A DNA stretch of 50,561 nucleotides, taken from Bacteroidota bacterium (GTDB taxonomy: Bacteria > Bacteroidota > Bacteroidia > Sphingobacteriales > Sphingobacteriaceae). The notes under the pieces were generated by a model. It did no database searches and had not been told where the DNA came from. It saw only the letters and a list, made by a program, of their open reading frames with translations. The position numbers and the translations under genes are program-made. The stretch covers positions 1-50,561 of the forward strand of contig JABDCF010000017.1 in the NCBI GenBank assembly GCA_013288235.1. Direction: 5' to 3'. Shown piece by piece: positions 14,588 to 24,400 of this stretch (positions are counted from its first letter, which is position 1; each line of letters starts with the position of its first letter).

Positions 14588-14636
14588 CTTCCAAACTTTC
14601 GAACTTTCCGACTTCCGGACTTTTTACCTATTTTTG
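14588..14636 (+). promoter_or_regulatory. lipA upstream region: CTTTCCG repeat plus TATTTTTG box
   Basis: CTTTCGAACTTTCCGACTTC words (14588-14622) precede TATTTTTG (14629-14636), a perfect TAnnTTTG, 5 nt before the lipA ATG. The arrangement mirrors the recF upstream region and again implies a leaderless mRNA. Confidence 0.45.
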
Positions 14637-14641
14637 CATCT

Positions 14642-15520
14642 ATGATTGATTTGCCTGTAGTCCCTGTAAGCCAACCACAACGCAAGCCTGATTGGCTGCG
14701 TGTGCGGCTTCCTGTTGGTAAGGAGTACGCGCATGTGCGCAGTTTGGTTGATACCCATAAGCTGCATACCATTTGCGAAAGCGGCAATTGCCCTAATATG
14801 GGCGAGTGCTGGGGCGCTGGTACGGCCACTTTTATGATATTAGGCAATATCTGCACACGCTCCTGTTCGTTTTGCGCGGTAGCTACTGGCAGGCCATTAG
14901 CTGTTGACACTGATGAGCCAAACCGTGTAGCAAATTCAGTTAAACTGATGCAGGTTAAACATTGTGTAATCACCTCAGTTGACCGTGATGACCTAAAGGA
15001 TGGCGGCTCTATCATCTGGGCGGAAACCATTAACGCTATACGTAGGGAAAGCCCCGAAACCACATTGGAAACTTTGTTGCCTGATTTTCGGGGAGTATGG
15101 GAAAACCTTGAACGTGTACTTGAAACCAGGCCAGAGGTAGTTTCGCATAATTTGGAAACCGTAAGGCGCCTTACAAAAGAAGTACGCATACAGGCAAAAT
15201 ACGATCGCAGCCTGGAATGTTTGAAACACGTATCCAAAGCTGGCTTACGTACCAAATCGGGCATCATGCTCGGCCTGGGCGAAACGGAAGCTGATGTTTT
15301 GGAGGCCATGGGAGATTTGCTTGATGCAGGTGTACATATATTAACCCTGGGCCAATATTTACAGCCAACCCGTAACCACCACCCGGTGATCGACTGGATA
15401 CATCCCGATCAGTTTGAGCGTTATAAGCAATTAGGGTTAAATATGGGTTTTAAGTATGTTGAGAGCGGCCCGCTGGTGCGTTCATCCTATCATGCTGAAA
15501 AACACCTGTTTGAAATCTGA
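14642..15520 (+). CDS. lipA: Lipoyl synthase
   Basis: A 292-aa radical SAM enzyme that inserts two sulfurs into octanoyl groups on lipoyl-carrier proteins. The auxiliary cluster cysteines are Cys45, Cys50 and Cys56 ([12 protein letters not shown]) and the radical SAM cluster is CTRSCSFC (Cys71, 75, 78); the C-terminal RSSYHAE carries the conserved serine. Length is standard. It is followed after 24 nt by an ECF sigma factor on the same strand, so the two could be co-transcribed; lipB is not nearby. Confidence 0.97.
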   Translation: MIDLPVVPVSQPQRKPDWLRVRLPVGKEYAHVRSLVDTHKLHTICESGNCPNMGECWGAGTATFMILGNICTRSCSFCAVATGRPLAVDTDEPNRVANSVKLMQVKHCVITSVDRDDLKDGGSIIWAETINAIRRESPETTLETLLPDFRGVWENLERVLETRPEVVSHNLETVRRLTKEVRIQAKYDRSLECLKHVSKAGLRTKSGIMLGLGETEADVLEAMGDLLDAGVHILTLGQYLQPTRNHHPVIDWIHPDQFERYKQLGLNMGFKYVESGPLVRSSYHAEKHLFEI

Positions 15521-15544
15521 TAATTCCTTTATATCTTCATCCCA

Positions 15545-16096
15545 TTGAGCCGGAAAAGAAAAATATCGCTGACAGAGGATGAATTAGTGCTTGCATTAAG
15601 GAACCGGGAGAAGATTGCAATAGAAGCGCTTTATGATATGTATTCCGCCTCCTTATATGGCGTAATTTCACGAATAATTACTGACACGGCAACCGCCGAA
15701 GATGTATTGCAGGAAACTTTTGTAAAAATATGGCACTCTTTTTCGAGTTATAGTACTGAAAAAGGGCGCTTATTTACCTGGATGGTGAATATTGCCCGTA
15801 ACCTGGCGATAGATAAAATAAGATCGAAAGATTTTAAGAACCAGAATAAAAACCAGGAACTTGAAAATAACGTAACTTTCATAGACGAACAGAGGAACAC
15901 AGTTTACAAGCCCGAGTTGCTGGGTATCAAAGAATTAGTGCAAACATTAAAGCCCGAGCAAAAGTCAATTCTGGAGCTTGTGTACTTTAAGGGTTATACC
16001 CACGTGGAGGCCGCCGATGAGTTGGGCATCCCGTTAGGGACTATTAAAACACGGTTGAGAATGGCTATTCAGCAACTAAGGAAACATTTTAATTGA
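15545..16096 (+). CDS. ECF-type RNA polymerase sigma factor
   Basis: A 183-aa sigma-70 family protein with region 2 at about residues 25-95 (EALYDMYSASLYG, then EDVLQETFVKIWHSF) and a region 4 helix-turn-helix at about 125-178 (GYTHVEAADELGIPLGTIKTR). The start is TTG; no upstream ATG or GTG exists in frame after the stop at 15521, and later ATGs would cut region 2. It is followed directly by its presumed anti-sigma factor, 1 nt apart. Promoter class recognised is unknown. Confidence 0.9.
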   Translation: MSRKRKISLTEDELVLALRNREKIAIEALYDMYSASLYGVISRIITDTATAEDVLQETFVKIWHSFSSYSTEKGRLFTWMVNIARNLAIDKIRSKDFKNQNKNQELENNVTFIDEQRNTVYKPELLGIKELVQTLKPEQKSILELVYFKGYTHVEAADELGIPLGTIKTRLRMAIQQLRKHFN

Positions 16097-16097
16097 G

Positions 16098-16922
16098 GTG
16101 GAAGATATTAAAGCATATATAGAGTCGGGGATATTGGAACTTTACGTTATGGGGGATGTAACCCCTGACGAAAAGTTGCAAGTGGAGGAGATGGCTGCAA
16201 AGCATCCGGCTATAAAAGCTGAATTGGATGAAATTGAGCGGTCGATGGAGTTATTTGCTGAAGATATGGCGGTTGAACCGGCTACCCATTTACGTAACAA
16301 AATACTAAACAGCATACTTACAAATTTGGGTAACGACAGTTCTTTTGCTTCAAAGGATGAAATTGTAAAGGATAATGTTGTCGCGATAGCTACCCCAAAA
16401 ACAAACATTTTTTACAAATACGCATTTGCAGCCTGCCTTGCATTATTATTGGCGAGTATTGTAGCGCTTGTATCGATGTACAACAAATTGCAGGACACAA
16501 ACACCCAACTGGCGGCTATGCAATTGGATAAACAACATTTTGCTAACCAGGTAAACCTGGTGAATGGCGAGTTGCAGGTTTTTCAGGATGCATCATTTAA
16601 ATTTTTAAAGTTGCAGGGAACGCCACATTCGCCCTCATCGCAACTTACCGTGGCCTGGAGCCCGGCTAAAAAGAAGGTGTGGATCGATATGCATTCAATA
16701 AAAATGGCTGAAAATGACCATAGCCACCAATACCAGTTGTGGGCGCTTGTTGGCGGTAAGCCGGTTGATCTTGGCGTTTTTGATAAAACTGCTGATACGA
16801 CCGCCGACATGAAGGAGATGAAATCTATCGCTTCAGCTGATGCCTTTGCTGTTACCCTTGAACCGCGCGGCGGCAGCGCCAGCCCTACCATGGACCAAAT
16901 GGTAGTTATAGGGAAATTTTGA
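16098..16922 (+). CDS. Anti-sigma factor, RskA-type
   Basis: A 274-aa protein with a cytosolic N-terminal region (residues 1-100, ILELYVMGDVTPDEKLQVEE, typical of zinc-less anti-sigma domains), one transmembrane helix at about 107-127 and a periplasmic RskA C-terminal domain (HQYQLWALVGGKPVDLGVF and FAVTLEPRGGSASPT). It should sequester the preceding sigma factor at the membrane. The start is GTG, immediately behind the sigma stop codon, indicating translational coupling. The expected zinc-binding HxxxC motif is absent. Confidence 0.88.
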   Translation: MEDIKAYIESGILELYVMGDVTPDEKLQVEEMAAKHPAIKAELDEIERSMELFAEDMAVEPATHLRNKILNSILTNLGNDSSFASKDEIVKDNVVAIATPKTNIFYKYAFAACLALLLASIVALVSMYNKLQDTNTQLAAMQLDKQHFANQVNLVNGELQVFQDASFKFLKLQGTPHSPSSQLTVAWSPAKKKVWIDMHSIKMAENDHSHQYQLWALVGGKPVDLGVFDKTADTTADMKEMKSIASADAFAVTLEPRGGSASPTMDQMVVIGKF

Positions 16923-17060
16923 GTTTAAGTTGATTAGGTTGATTGAGTGAGTGGTTGATTAGGTTAGCAATTCAATAATCAATCCCATCAACTACTCAGC
17001 CATTCAACTCAATCAACTACTCAACTAATCCAACCCAATCAACCATTCACCAATTTTTTT
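16923..17060. repeat. TTGATTAGG / CCTAATCAA stutter with inverted symmetry and T run
   Basis: The left part repeats TTGATTAGGTTGATTGAGTG and the right part repeats CAATCAACTACTCAACTAAT; the halves are approximate reverse complements and are followed by T8 at 17054. It can fold into a long imperfect hairpin that probably ends the sigma/anti-sigma transcript. Confidence 0.6.
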
Positions 17061-17099
17061 TGTTAAAAAATGTTAAAACCAAACCTTTTAATAAGTTGT

Positions 17100-17276
17100 T
17101 TGTAATAAAATATTGTGAGGTGCGTCATATAGTTGTTTAGAATATGAAGGTTGGGATGATTAATATCCAAACAACTTCGATAGACGTATTCTACTTATGG
17201 TTTGAGTATTTTGTTCTTTATAAGATCAGTTAATAGTTAATTAAAACGGTTGTACGATACTTACAACCGTTTTTTT
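17100..17276 (+). ncRNA. Candidate structured small RNA with terminator
   Basis: A gene-free stretch with nested complementarity: TGCGTC (17121-17126) with GACGTA (17183-17188), AGTTGTTT (17131-17138) with AAACAACT (17169-17176) and GGAT (17154-17157) with ATCC (17165-17168), ending in a perfect intrinsic terminator at 17246-17276. No protein frame is plausible. I could not match it to a named RNA family and see no strong promoter, so it could also be only a 3' UTR. Confidence 0.35.
17246..17276 (+). terminator. Intrinsic terminator
   Basis: ACGGTTGTA and TACAACCGT pair perfectly around a short loop and are followed by T7. It overlaps the end of the convergent NAD(P)HX repair gene by 2 nt and may serve both sides. 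Confidence 0.8.
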
Positions 17277-18780
17277 ATGCCATTAACTTTGCCATGGTAA
17301 GCGGTAAACGGGCTGCCACCTGGTTGGGCAACACCACATTCATACGGTTGGGGAGGGCGAGTTCATCGCCTGCTTTACCATGTATATAAGCGCCTATGAT
17401 ACAGGCTTCTTCAGATGTATAATACTGGGCAAGTAACGATGTAATTATACCGGTAAGTACATCGCCCATGCCGCCGCTGGCCATTGCAGGGTTGCTGGTG
17501 CTATTGAAATATATTTTGCCTTCCGGAGTAATGATCAAGGTATAATCATTTTTTAAAAGAATATAAAGCTTTAGTTCCTTAGCCTTTTTAATACCGGTTT
17601 GAATACGCTGCCACCAGCTTGTGTGCTCCCCAAAAAGCCTGTCGAACTCCTTCATGTGTGGTGTTAAGATGCTATTTTCAGGCACCTGGTCCCAAAGATG
17701 TTTATTTTCTGATAGCAGGTTAAGTGCATCGGCATCAATAACTACAGGCTTTTTATAGTTGGTTAAGATGTCGGTTATTAAATCTAACGCGTAGTTATCC
17801 TTACCGAGGCCTGGGCCAATTCCCATAGCTTTGAATTTATCCCATTCAATTTCTGGGATTTCCGTGCCTTGCCTTACTATGGCCATGACTTCGGGCATGT
17901 AGCTATTTAATGCAGTAAGCCCGCTTTGGGGCACACAAGCCGTAGTCAAGCCTGCCCCGGTATAGGCACTGGCCGAGGCACACAATAATGCTGCGCCCAT
18001 AGTTTCGGGCTGCCCGGCAACAATAAGCGCATGCCCGTAGGTGCCTTTATTGCTGAACTTATGGCGTGGCTTTAGCATTTTGCGGATATCCTTTTCTTCA
18101 ACCAACTGGTACGGTGAATTTAGCGACTGTGTAAACTTTTCATCAATACCTATATTAACCGCTTCCCAGCATTTAACATACGGTGCCGATTCGGGCAATA
18201 AAAAGTTGATTTTGGGCTGCTGAAAAGTGATCACAAGGTCGGCCTTTATTGCCGTAGCATCCGGCGGTATCTCACCATCGGAAAAAAAGCCTGTGGGCAC
18301 ATCAACGGCTACTATGGTTTTATCGAGATTATTAATATGGTCAACAAGGCGCTTATAGTCGCCATCGAGTGGTTTATTTAAACCGCTTCCTAATATTGCG
18401 GTGATGATAATTTCACTTTTATCTTCGGGCGGGGTTTCACCTTTGCGTATCTCTGCTATCGGCACTAACGTTTGCTGTAGCCTTTTTAAGTTCTCATTAA
18501 AATTGTCGGTTGCTTTATCAGAAAAGCGGGCGATTTTAACATCCAGGTTTTTGTACTGATGACCGTATAACATCCTTGCTATTGCCAGGCCATCCCCGCC
18601 ATTATTACCGGTGCCGCAATAAACAGCAATTGATTGTTTTTTATCCGGGAAGTGGTTGATGAACCAGCCAACAAAAGCTTTTGATGCACGCTCCATCAAA
18701 TCAATGGAAGCAATAGGTTCATTGGCTATCGTATAAGCATCAGCTTCGCGGATTTGGGCAGCGGTTAACAGTGGTAGCAT
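17275..18780 (-). CDS. nnr: Bifunctional NAD(P)H-hydrate epimerase/dehydratase
   Basis: A 501-aa fusion that repairs hydrated NAD(P)H. The N-terminal YjeF_N epimerase domain (about 1-215) has GTGNNGGDG at 56-64; the C-terminal ADP-dependent dehydratase domain (about 225-500) has GGMGDVLTG starting at 436 and the GPGLGKD motif. Length and domain order are standard for the fused bacterial form. It is transcribed alone, convergent with the candidate RNA. Confidence 0.96.
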   Translation of the reverse strand: MLPLLTAAQIREADAYTIANEPIASIDLMERASKAFVGWFINHFPDKKQSIAVYCGTGNNGGDGLAIARMLYGHQYKNLDVKIARFSDKATDNFNENLKRLQQTLVPIAEIRKGETPPEDKSEIIITAILGSGLNKPLDGDYKRLVDHINNLDKTIVAVDVPTGFFSDGEIPPDATAIKADLVITFQQPKINFLLPESAPYVKCWEAVNIGIDEKFTQSLNSPYQLVEEKDIRKMLKPRHKFSNKGTYGHALIVAGQPETMGAALLCASASAYTGAGLTTACVPQSGLTALNSYMPEVMAIVRQGTEIPEIEWDKFKAMGIGPGLGKDNYALDLITDILTNYKKPVVIDADALNLLSENKHLWDQVPENSILTPHMKEFDRLFGEHTSWWQRIQTGIKKAKELKLYILLKNDYTLIITPEGKIYFNSTSNPAMASGGMGDVLTGIITSLLAQYYTSEEACIIGAYIHGKAGDELALPNRMNVVLPNQVAARLPLTMAKLMA

Positions 18781-18892
18781 ATACGCTAAAGGTACGATTG
18801 TTTGTTTTTGTTTTGGATAGACTTGTTAAATGAGGGTAATGGAAATTATACTATTAACTTAAGTTAAACCGGATGAATAATTATATTTGTTG

Positions 18893-19681
18893 ATGGATGT
18901 AACCCACATTACCGATTTCAAATTTTGGTTTATAGTTATTGTACAAATAGCAGGCTTCGGATTTGTGTGTTTGAAACTTTACGCTAAATCTTACAGTAGT
19001 GAAAAAGGGAAAAACCTTGCTACAAAAGAAGATATAGGAGAAATAACACAAATTGTTGAAAGTATAAAAACTTCATTAGCTCAAAAAACAGAGGAATTAA
19101 AATCAGATTTATCATACAAAAATGAACATTTGATTCATTTACGAGCGGCAGAAAGGACGGCTATAATAAACTATTACAAAGCCACTTGGGTATTGGTTTT
19201 AAATTTTACAAAACCAGACCTCATAAAATATGAGATTGATAACTTCGACAAAGGCAAAGATGATATCTCTGATTTAAAAACCTTGAGATATATTTCAGAA
19301 GCTGAATTGATTTTGAACAAAATAAAAGAAGATATATCGAATTTAAAATACTTGAAAGATATTTCAGAGTCAGAACTAATGTTCTTTTATTACGAGCCTA
19401 AATTAACTTCTATAATAGAAAAGTTAAATTCATCGTTGTCAGAATTTGAAAGGGCTTTACTAAGAACAATTAATCTTTTGTTACAAGTTTTTAACGAAAT
19501 AACCGTTAAAACTAATAGTGGCCTGTTGACTGTAGAGGTTCTTTTAGAAGCAAAAATAAAAAGAAGCGAGATATTAGCTAAATGGTATATAGACCGATAT
19601 AATAGTCTTTCTTTTATTCGTACATTTAATGAAGATTTAAAAAAGACATTACTTGAGCGATTAATGAGTTTAACATCTTAA
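18893..19681 (+). CDS. Membrane-anchored coiled-coil protein, function unknown
   Basis: A 262-aa protein with one N-terminal transmembrane helix (about residues 11-30) followed by KGKNLATKEDIGEITQIVE and a long helical, Lys/Glu-rich region likely to form coiled coil. The NLATKEDI pattern after a single helix is familiar from many unassigned bacterial proteins, but I know no function. The ATG at 18893 is used; two TTG codons just upstream are less likely. It is AT-rich compared with nnr and the amidohydrolases and forms a two-gene unit with the 81-aa gene 11 nt downstream. Confidence 0.72.
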   Translation: MDVTHITDFKFWFIVIVQIAGFGFVCLKLYAKSYSSEKGKNLATKEDIGEITQIVESIKTSLAQKTEELKSDLSYKNEHLIHLRAAERTAIINYYKATWVLVLNFTKPDLIKYEIDNFDKGKDDISDLKTLRYISEAELILNKIKEDISNLKYLKDISESELMFFYYEPKLTSIIEKLNSSLSEFERALLRTINLLLQVFNEITVKTNSGLLTVEVLLEAKIKRSEILAKWYIDRYNSLSFIRTFNEDLKKTLLERLMSLTS

Positions 19682-19692
19682 TATTACATAAT

Positions 19693-19938
19693 ATGCCAAT
19701 ATTAATTTTATATGCGACAGTGAGATTACTTGATGGCTCGGTAGCTACGGGTCCTGTTACAACTATGGATTTTCAGGAATTCCACTTTAAAAATACAGGA
19801 TCTGGTTTAGATTTATATTTTCATCTAAAAAAAGATGATTCAGGTTGGTATCAATCGGGTGGCCCAAGTATAACTATACCACCATTATTTATTGAGCAGG
19901 TAGGTAAGCAAATAGATCAGGAACTGGTTATAAGATAA
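19693..19938 (+). CDS. Small protein of unknown function
   Basis: An 81-aa, probably beta-rich soluble protein with no signal peptide, starting 11 nt behind the coiled-coil gene. The sequence (ATVRLLDGSVATGPVTTMDF, then LYFHLKKDDSGWYQSGG) suggests a small beta-barrel or sandwich, but I do not recognise a family. It ends just before a perfect terminator. Together with the previous gene it forms an isolated AT-rich cassette. Confidence 0.65.
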   Translation: MPILILYATVRLLDGSVATGPVTTMDFQEFHFKNTGSGLDLYFHLKKDDSGWYQSGGPSITIPPLFIEQVGKQIDQELVIR

Positions 19939-19943
19939 TCCCA

Positions 19944-19979
19944 AAAAACTCACGAAGTTTTAAAAACTTCGTGAGTTTC
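19944..19979 (+). terminator. Intrinsic terminator of the two-gene cassette
   Basis: AAACTCACGAAGTTTT and AAAACTTCGTGAGTTT form an almost perfect 15-bp stem. It lies between convergent genes and is A/T flanked on both sides, so it can act in either direction. Confidence 0.85.
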
Positions 19980-19997
19980 AACGGTTGTATTCGTGGA

Positions 19998-21314
19998 CTA
20001 CAAATTTGCCTTCAATCCATACTTAGCGGCAAATTTCCGGTACAGTTGTTTATGCAGGTTATCCAAATTAATATCCCTGCCTTGTATAAATGCTTGTGTT
20101 ACATCAATGGCAATCATATCCAAAGCATCACCTTTTGAGATAAACAGGTTGGCGTCTTTGCCAACTTCCAGCGTGCCGGTAGTTTTATCTATCCCTAATA
20201 TTTTAGCGTTGTTTATCGTAATCATGCTTAAAGCCTGCTCTTTGGTGAGACCGTAGCCTACTGCCTCGCCGGCCTCGAAAGGCAGGTTACGCTGACGCCA
20301 GAAACCTATGCCGGTCAATCCGTATAATACGCCTGCATCCTGCAGCATTTTTGGCAATTTATAAGGCAGGTAAACATCGTCTTCATCACGGTCAGGCAGT
20401 CTTTGGGTTTCTTTTAGTATTACAGGCACGTTATTGTCCTTTAACACATCGGTAACCAAATACGATTCACCGCCGCCAACAATAACTGCCGATATGCCCA
20501 ACTTTTTGGCAAAAGCCACCGCCTGAACGATCTCTTTTGCACCATCAGCATTTACAAATAGTTTTTTCGAACCATCAAACAAACCCCGCATGGCTTCAAA
20601 GCGCACGTTTTTTACTTCGGGGCTTGCAATTTGAGCATAGGCCTTGGCTTCGGTAAACAGGTTGTTTATGGCATCGATGGCTTTTTGCGCCCTTTCGGCA
20701 GGTGTTTCCTGCTGAACACCCGGTGTTGGGGCAACCCGTCTGCGGCCCTGAGCCCTTGCAACCGGCCAGGTTAAATGAATGCCTATGTCAGTTTTATAAG
20801 CTGCATCCTGCCAGTTCCAGGCATCCAGTTGCACCACAGATGATTCGCCTGATATAACACCACCTGACGGGGTAGGTTGTGCCAGTAAAATGCCATTTGA
20901 ACGAACAGTTGGTATCACCTTCGAATCGGTATTGTAGGCCACTATACTGCGTGCATTGGGATTATATTCGCCGGTTTCTTCGTCATCCACGGTTCCTCGC
21001 GCACCTTCTTCAATTTCAACAAGACCGAGGGTTGTTATCGGGCAAATAAAGCCCGGGTAAACCTGTTTGCCGGTGGCATCGATAATATCAGCCCCATTGG
21101 CATTTGGCGCCGATCCTTCGCCAATGGCGGTAATTTTGCCTTTGTCAAAGGCCACGTAGCCGTTATTAATTACCTGCCCGTTGCCCACGTGAATGGTGCC
21201 GCCGGTAATGATAACAGCTTTGGTTTGCGGCGGCGCCGGCGAAATATTGGCCTGGCCGTAGGTGAGGATAGTGCTTAGCAATAATCCTCCAAAAATTAAA
21301 AATATCTTGTTCAT
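19998..21314 (-). CDS. Secreted amidohydrolase-like protein lacking the HxH metal motif
   Basis: A 438-aa protein with a signal peptide (residues 1-20) and an amidohydrolase-superfamily scaffold: GGTIHVGNGQVINNG beta-sandwich start, the PGF segment, and a C-terminal GTLEVGKDANLFIS. Where active members read PGxxDxHxH it reads YPGFICPITTLGL, so the first metal-binding histidines are missing. It is either catalytically inactive or uses a different centre. It follows the 1003-aa amidohydrolase on the same strand, which also has a degenerate half, so the two probably work together in the periplasm. Confidence 0.88.
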   Translation of the reverse strand: MNKIFLIFGGLLLSTILTYGQANISPAPPQTKAVIITGGTIHVGNGQVINNGYVAFDKGKITAIGEGSAPNANGADIIDATGKQVYPGFICPITTLGLVEIEEGARGTVDDEETGEYNPNARSIVAYNTDSKVIPTVRSNGILLAQPTPSGGVISGESSVVQLDAWNWQDAAYKTDIGIHLTWPVARAQGRRRVAPTPGVQQETPAERAQKAIDAINNLFTEAKAYAQIASPEVKNVRFEAMRGLFDGSKKLFVNADGAKEIVQAVAFAKKLGISAVIVGGGESYLVTDVLKDNNVPVILKETQRLPDRDEDDVYLPYKLPKMLQDAGVLYGLTGIGFWRQRNLPFEAGEAVGYGLTKEQALSMITINNAKILGIDKTTGTLEVGKDANLFISKGDALDMIAIDVTQAFIQGRDINLDNLHKQLYRKFAAKYGLKANL

Positions 21315-21331
21315 AAGCCCCCTCTTATCTC

Positions 21332-21349
21332 CTCCGCCATTTGGCGGAG
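21332..21349. repeat. Hairpin between the amidohydrolase genes
   Basis: CTCCGCC and GGCGGAG form a perfect 7-bp stem over ATTT in the 120-nt gap between the two amidohydrolase genes. No T run follows on the minus strand. Confidence 0.45.
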
Positions 21350-21399
21350 AGACTTTAAAAATTTACTTGTTAATAATTCTAACATTTAACATATTTTTT

Positions 21400-21437
21400 C
21401 ATCTGCACATCTGCATATTCACACATCTGCACATTTA
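21400..21437. repeat. CATCTGCACATT stutter
   Basis: Three to four imperfect copies of CATCTGCACATT. The same word recurs at 40274-40311 and, reversed, at 48862-48897. Confidence 0.65.
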
Positions 21438-24400
21438 CAAACCATCATCGTCATTTTCGTTTTCCTCGGTAATCCTTGGGCGGCGTCCCGGAGGGCGTTG
21501 CGTTAACGAGCCTTTGTTTTTGGCGGCTATCATTTTCTGGATGATCCTTGCTTCGTCAGCCTTCATCACTTTTTGATTAGCGGCATCTTTATCATAATCC
21601 CAGTAGGCTATCCCATCCACATAGGTTTTTTCGGCAACCGCATATATTGACAGTGGATCAGCCGACCATAACACCAAATCTGCATCTTTTCCTGGCTTGA
21701 TGCTGCCCACACGTTTATCAATATGCAGCATTTTGGCCGGATTAAGCGTAACCAATTTTAAGGCCTCTTCTTCGCTCATGTGCCCGTAGGCGACCGCTTT
21801 CCCGGCTTCCTGGTTTAGTCGGCGCCCCATTTCATCATCGTCAGAGTTAAAGGCCACATTTATTCCCATATCATGCATTAGCGTGCCGTTATAAGGGATG
21901 GCTTCAGCTACTTCCATTTTGTAGGCCCACCAGTCGGAGAAGGTTGAGCCGTTTATACCATGCGCCTTCATTTTATCGGCCACTTTATAACCCTCGAGGA
22001 TGTGGGTAAAAGTATTGATCTTAAAGCCCATGGAGTCGGCAACATGCATCAGCATGGCCAGTTCTGATTGAACATAGGAGTGGCAGGTAATGAAGCGTTT
22101 GTTATCCAGTATCTCCACAATAGCATCCAACTCAAGGTCGCGGCGAACGTTGCCGCCTTTTTTAGCCATCGCCGCTTTATATTCCTTAGCACGGGTAAAT
22201 TCATCAATATAAACTTCTTCAACACCCATGCGTGTTTGCGGGTAGCGTGCTGCACCACCGGCTACAGGGTTGTTATTACTTCCCTTAACATTTTCGCCAA
22301 GCGCAAATTTTATAAAACCATCTGCGCCTTCAAATTTCAGATCTTCCGGCAATACGCCCCAACGGTGTTTAATTATCTGCAGTTGGCCGCCAATAGGATT
22401 GGCCGAACCATGCAAAATGTGCGAAGTGGTTACCCCACCGGCCAACTGGCGGTACAAGCTCATATCCTCGGAGTTTAAGATATCGCCTATCCGTACTTCA
22501 GCTGTAACTGCCTGCGTACCTTCATTTATGCCGTTTGATATAGCGATATGCGAATGTTCGTCAACTATCCCCGGCGAAATGTGCTTGCCGGTAGCATCAA
22601 TCACTTTTGCATTGCCGGCAGACAGGTTTTTGCCAACTGCTTTTATTTTGCCGTTCTCAATTAAAACGTCGGTATTTTGCAGGATGCCTTCTTTTTCGTT
22701 CGTCCAAACGGTGGCATTTTTAAATAACACGGTTTCAGCTTTGGGTAATTCAGCATTGCCATAGGCTGTGAACGGGTAAACAACCGGACCAACCGTAATT
22801 TCCTGTTTTGGCGGTTCGCGACGGGCAGGTTGTGCGGCAAAGGTGCTGGTATAAGTTGCCGTCCATTTTATTTCCGAACCATCGGGCATTATCCCATTGC
22901 CACGGAAAGTCAATGGCGACACGTTAGTGATATACCCTGTTAAACGGATATTGCCGTTTGGTTTACTTTTCAGGTCGAAATAAATGCTTACCATATCGCC
23001 GCTGCGGGTGATGGTCCCTTTTGCACGGGCGCTATCAGCATCGTTACGCTCGATATTAACTTCGTAAGCGCCGGGCGTACCGCCAATTTTTAATACTGTG
23101 TTTGACAGTGCATCGGTTGCTAAGTTATAGTTGCCCCGCAGGTCGGTAACATCCATACGGGTTACCACATATTGGCGGCCTTCTATCCAGTTCTCGTAAA
23201 TAATATTTTCTTTTTTAAACAGGTCGTCAGAGGTGATGATAAAGTTGGCCATTTTGCCTTTGGTCAATGTGCCCACTTTATCGCCAACGCCCAGCATTTC
23301 GGCAGGCACGGTGGTTAGTGCATTTAATGCCTGTTTCTCACTAAGGCCATTATCCATGGCTGTGCGCAGGTTTGTCCAGAAATCTGCCGGTTTTTGCAGC
23401 CCAAAGGATGTGATGGCAAATTTTATACCTGCTTTTTCTAATGCAGCAGGGTTGGTTGGTGCAAGCTCCCAGTCTTTTAATTGGGTATAGCTGATGTTTC
23501 GCGCATCCAGCGGGTCTTCCACATCATATGGCTCGGGGAAGGTTAGCGGGATGATAAAACTGCTGCCTGTAGCTTTTATCGCATCGATGCGGCGGTACTC
23601 ATCGCCATCGGTTTTAAAAATATATTGCTTGCCAAATTCTTTGGCTATTTTATTGGCGCGCAAAACATTAAGCTGGTCGGTAACCTCAAAAATTTGAGGT
23701 ATGGCCTGCTCGCGGTTAAAATCGTCGAGTGAGATATTATATTCAGTTTTTTGTGTTTTATACCATTGTGCATCATAATAGGTTTGGCGCAATAAAGCTA
23801 TCGAACCCATTAATGATGACGGATAATTGGTAGCCGCAGTACCTTTACTGAACGAATAATGGGCGGCAGCCTCGTCATTCAGCATTACTTCGTTATCGCG
23901 TTCATCGCCCAAAGTAACCACAATTGATGTGCCGCGGGCGATACCATCATGTATCAATGATTGCACAGCGCCGAATCCATTCTTTTTATAGTCTTCGGCA
24001 TTTGCAGCATTTGCGTGGAATACGGTCTTGGCATTCATTTCGGGCTTTATAGCCTCGTTCCAGCCATAAGCGCCCGGCTTAGTGGAGGTATAAACGGGTA
24101 CGCGGCCAAAACCGCCGCCAGCCTGGAATGCCTGTCGCGGTGCCTCGGGCATGCCGTAAGTGCTATAAGCATCAATCAAGCCGGGATAAATGTATTTCCC
24201 CTTCAGGTCAACAGTTACATAACCTTTCGGGATGGCAATATCGGCGCCAACGCCTTCAATTACCCTGTCTTTTATCAGCAGGGTGCCATTCGCGATGGTT
24301 TGATCAGCACTTACAACAATATTGGCATTGGTGAAGGCGTACTGGCCCGGACGGACGTCCCAGGGGCCATTGACGGGAAATGTTTCCTGTGCCCGGCTGA

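Noticed and set aside
14563..15309. 248-codon open frame antisense to lipA
   Set aside because: Lies fully over the secure radical SAM gene, has low-complexity Ser/Arg-rich translation and no family motif; shadow frame.
18882..18889. TATATTTG as promoter of the coiled-coil gene
   Set aside because: A perfect TAnnTTTG but only 3 nt before the ATG and without a TTG at the right distance; may be chance in an AT-rich stretch.
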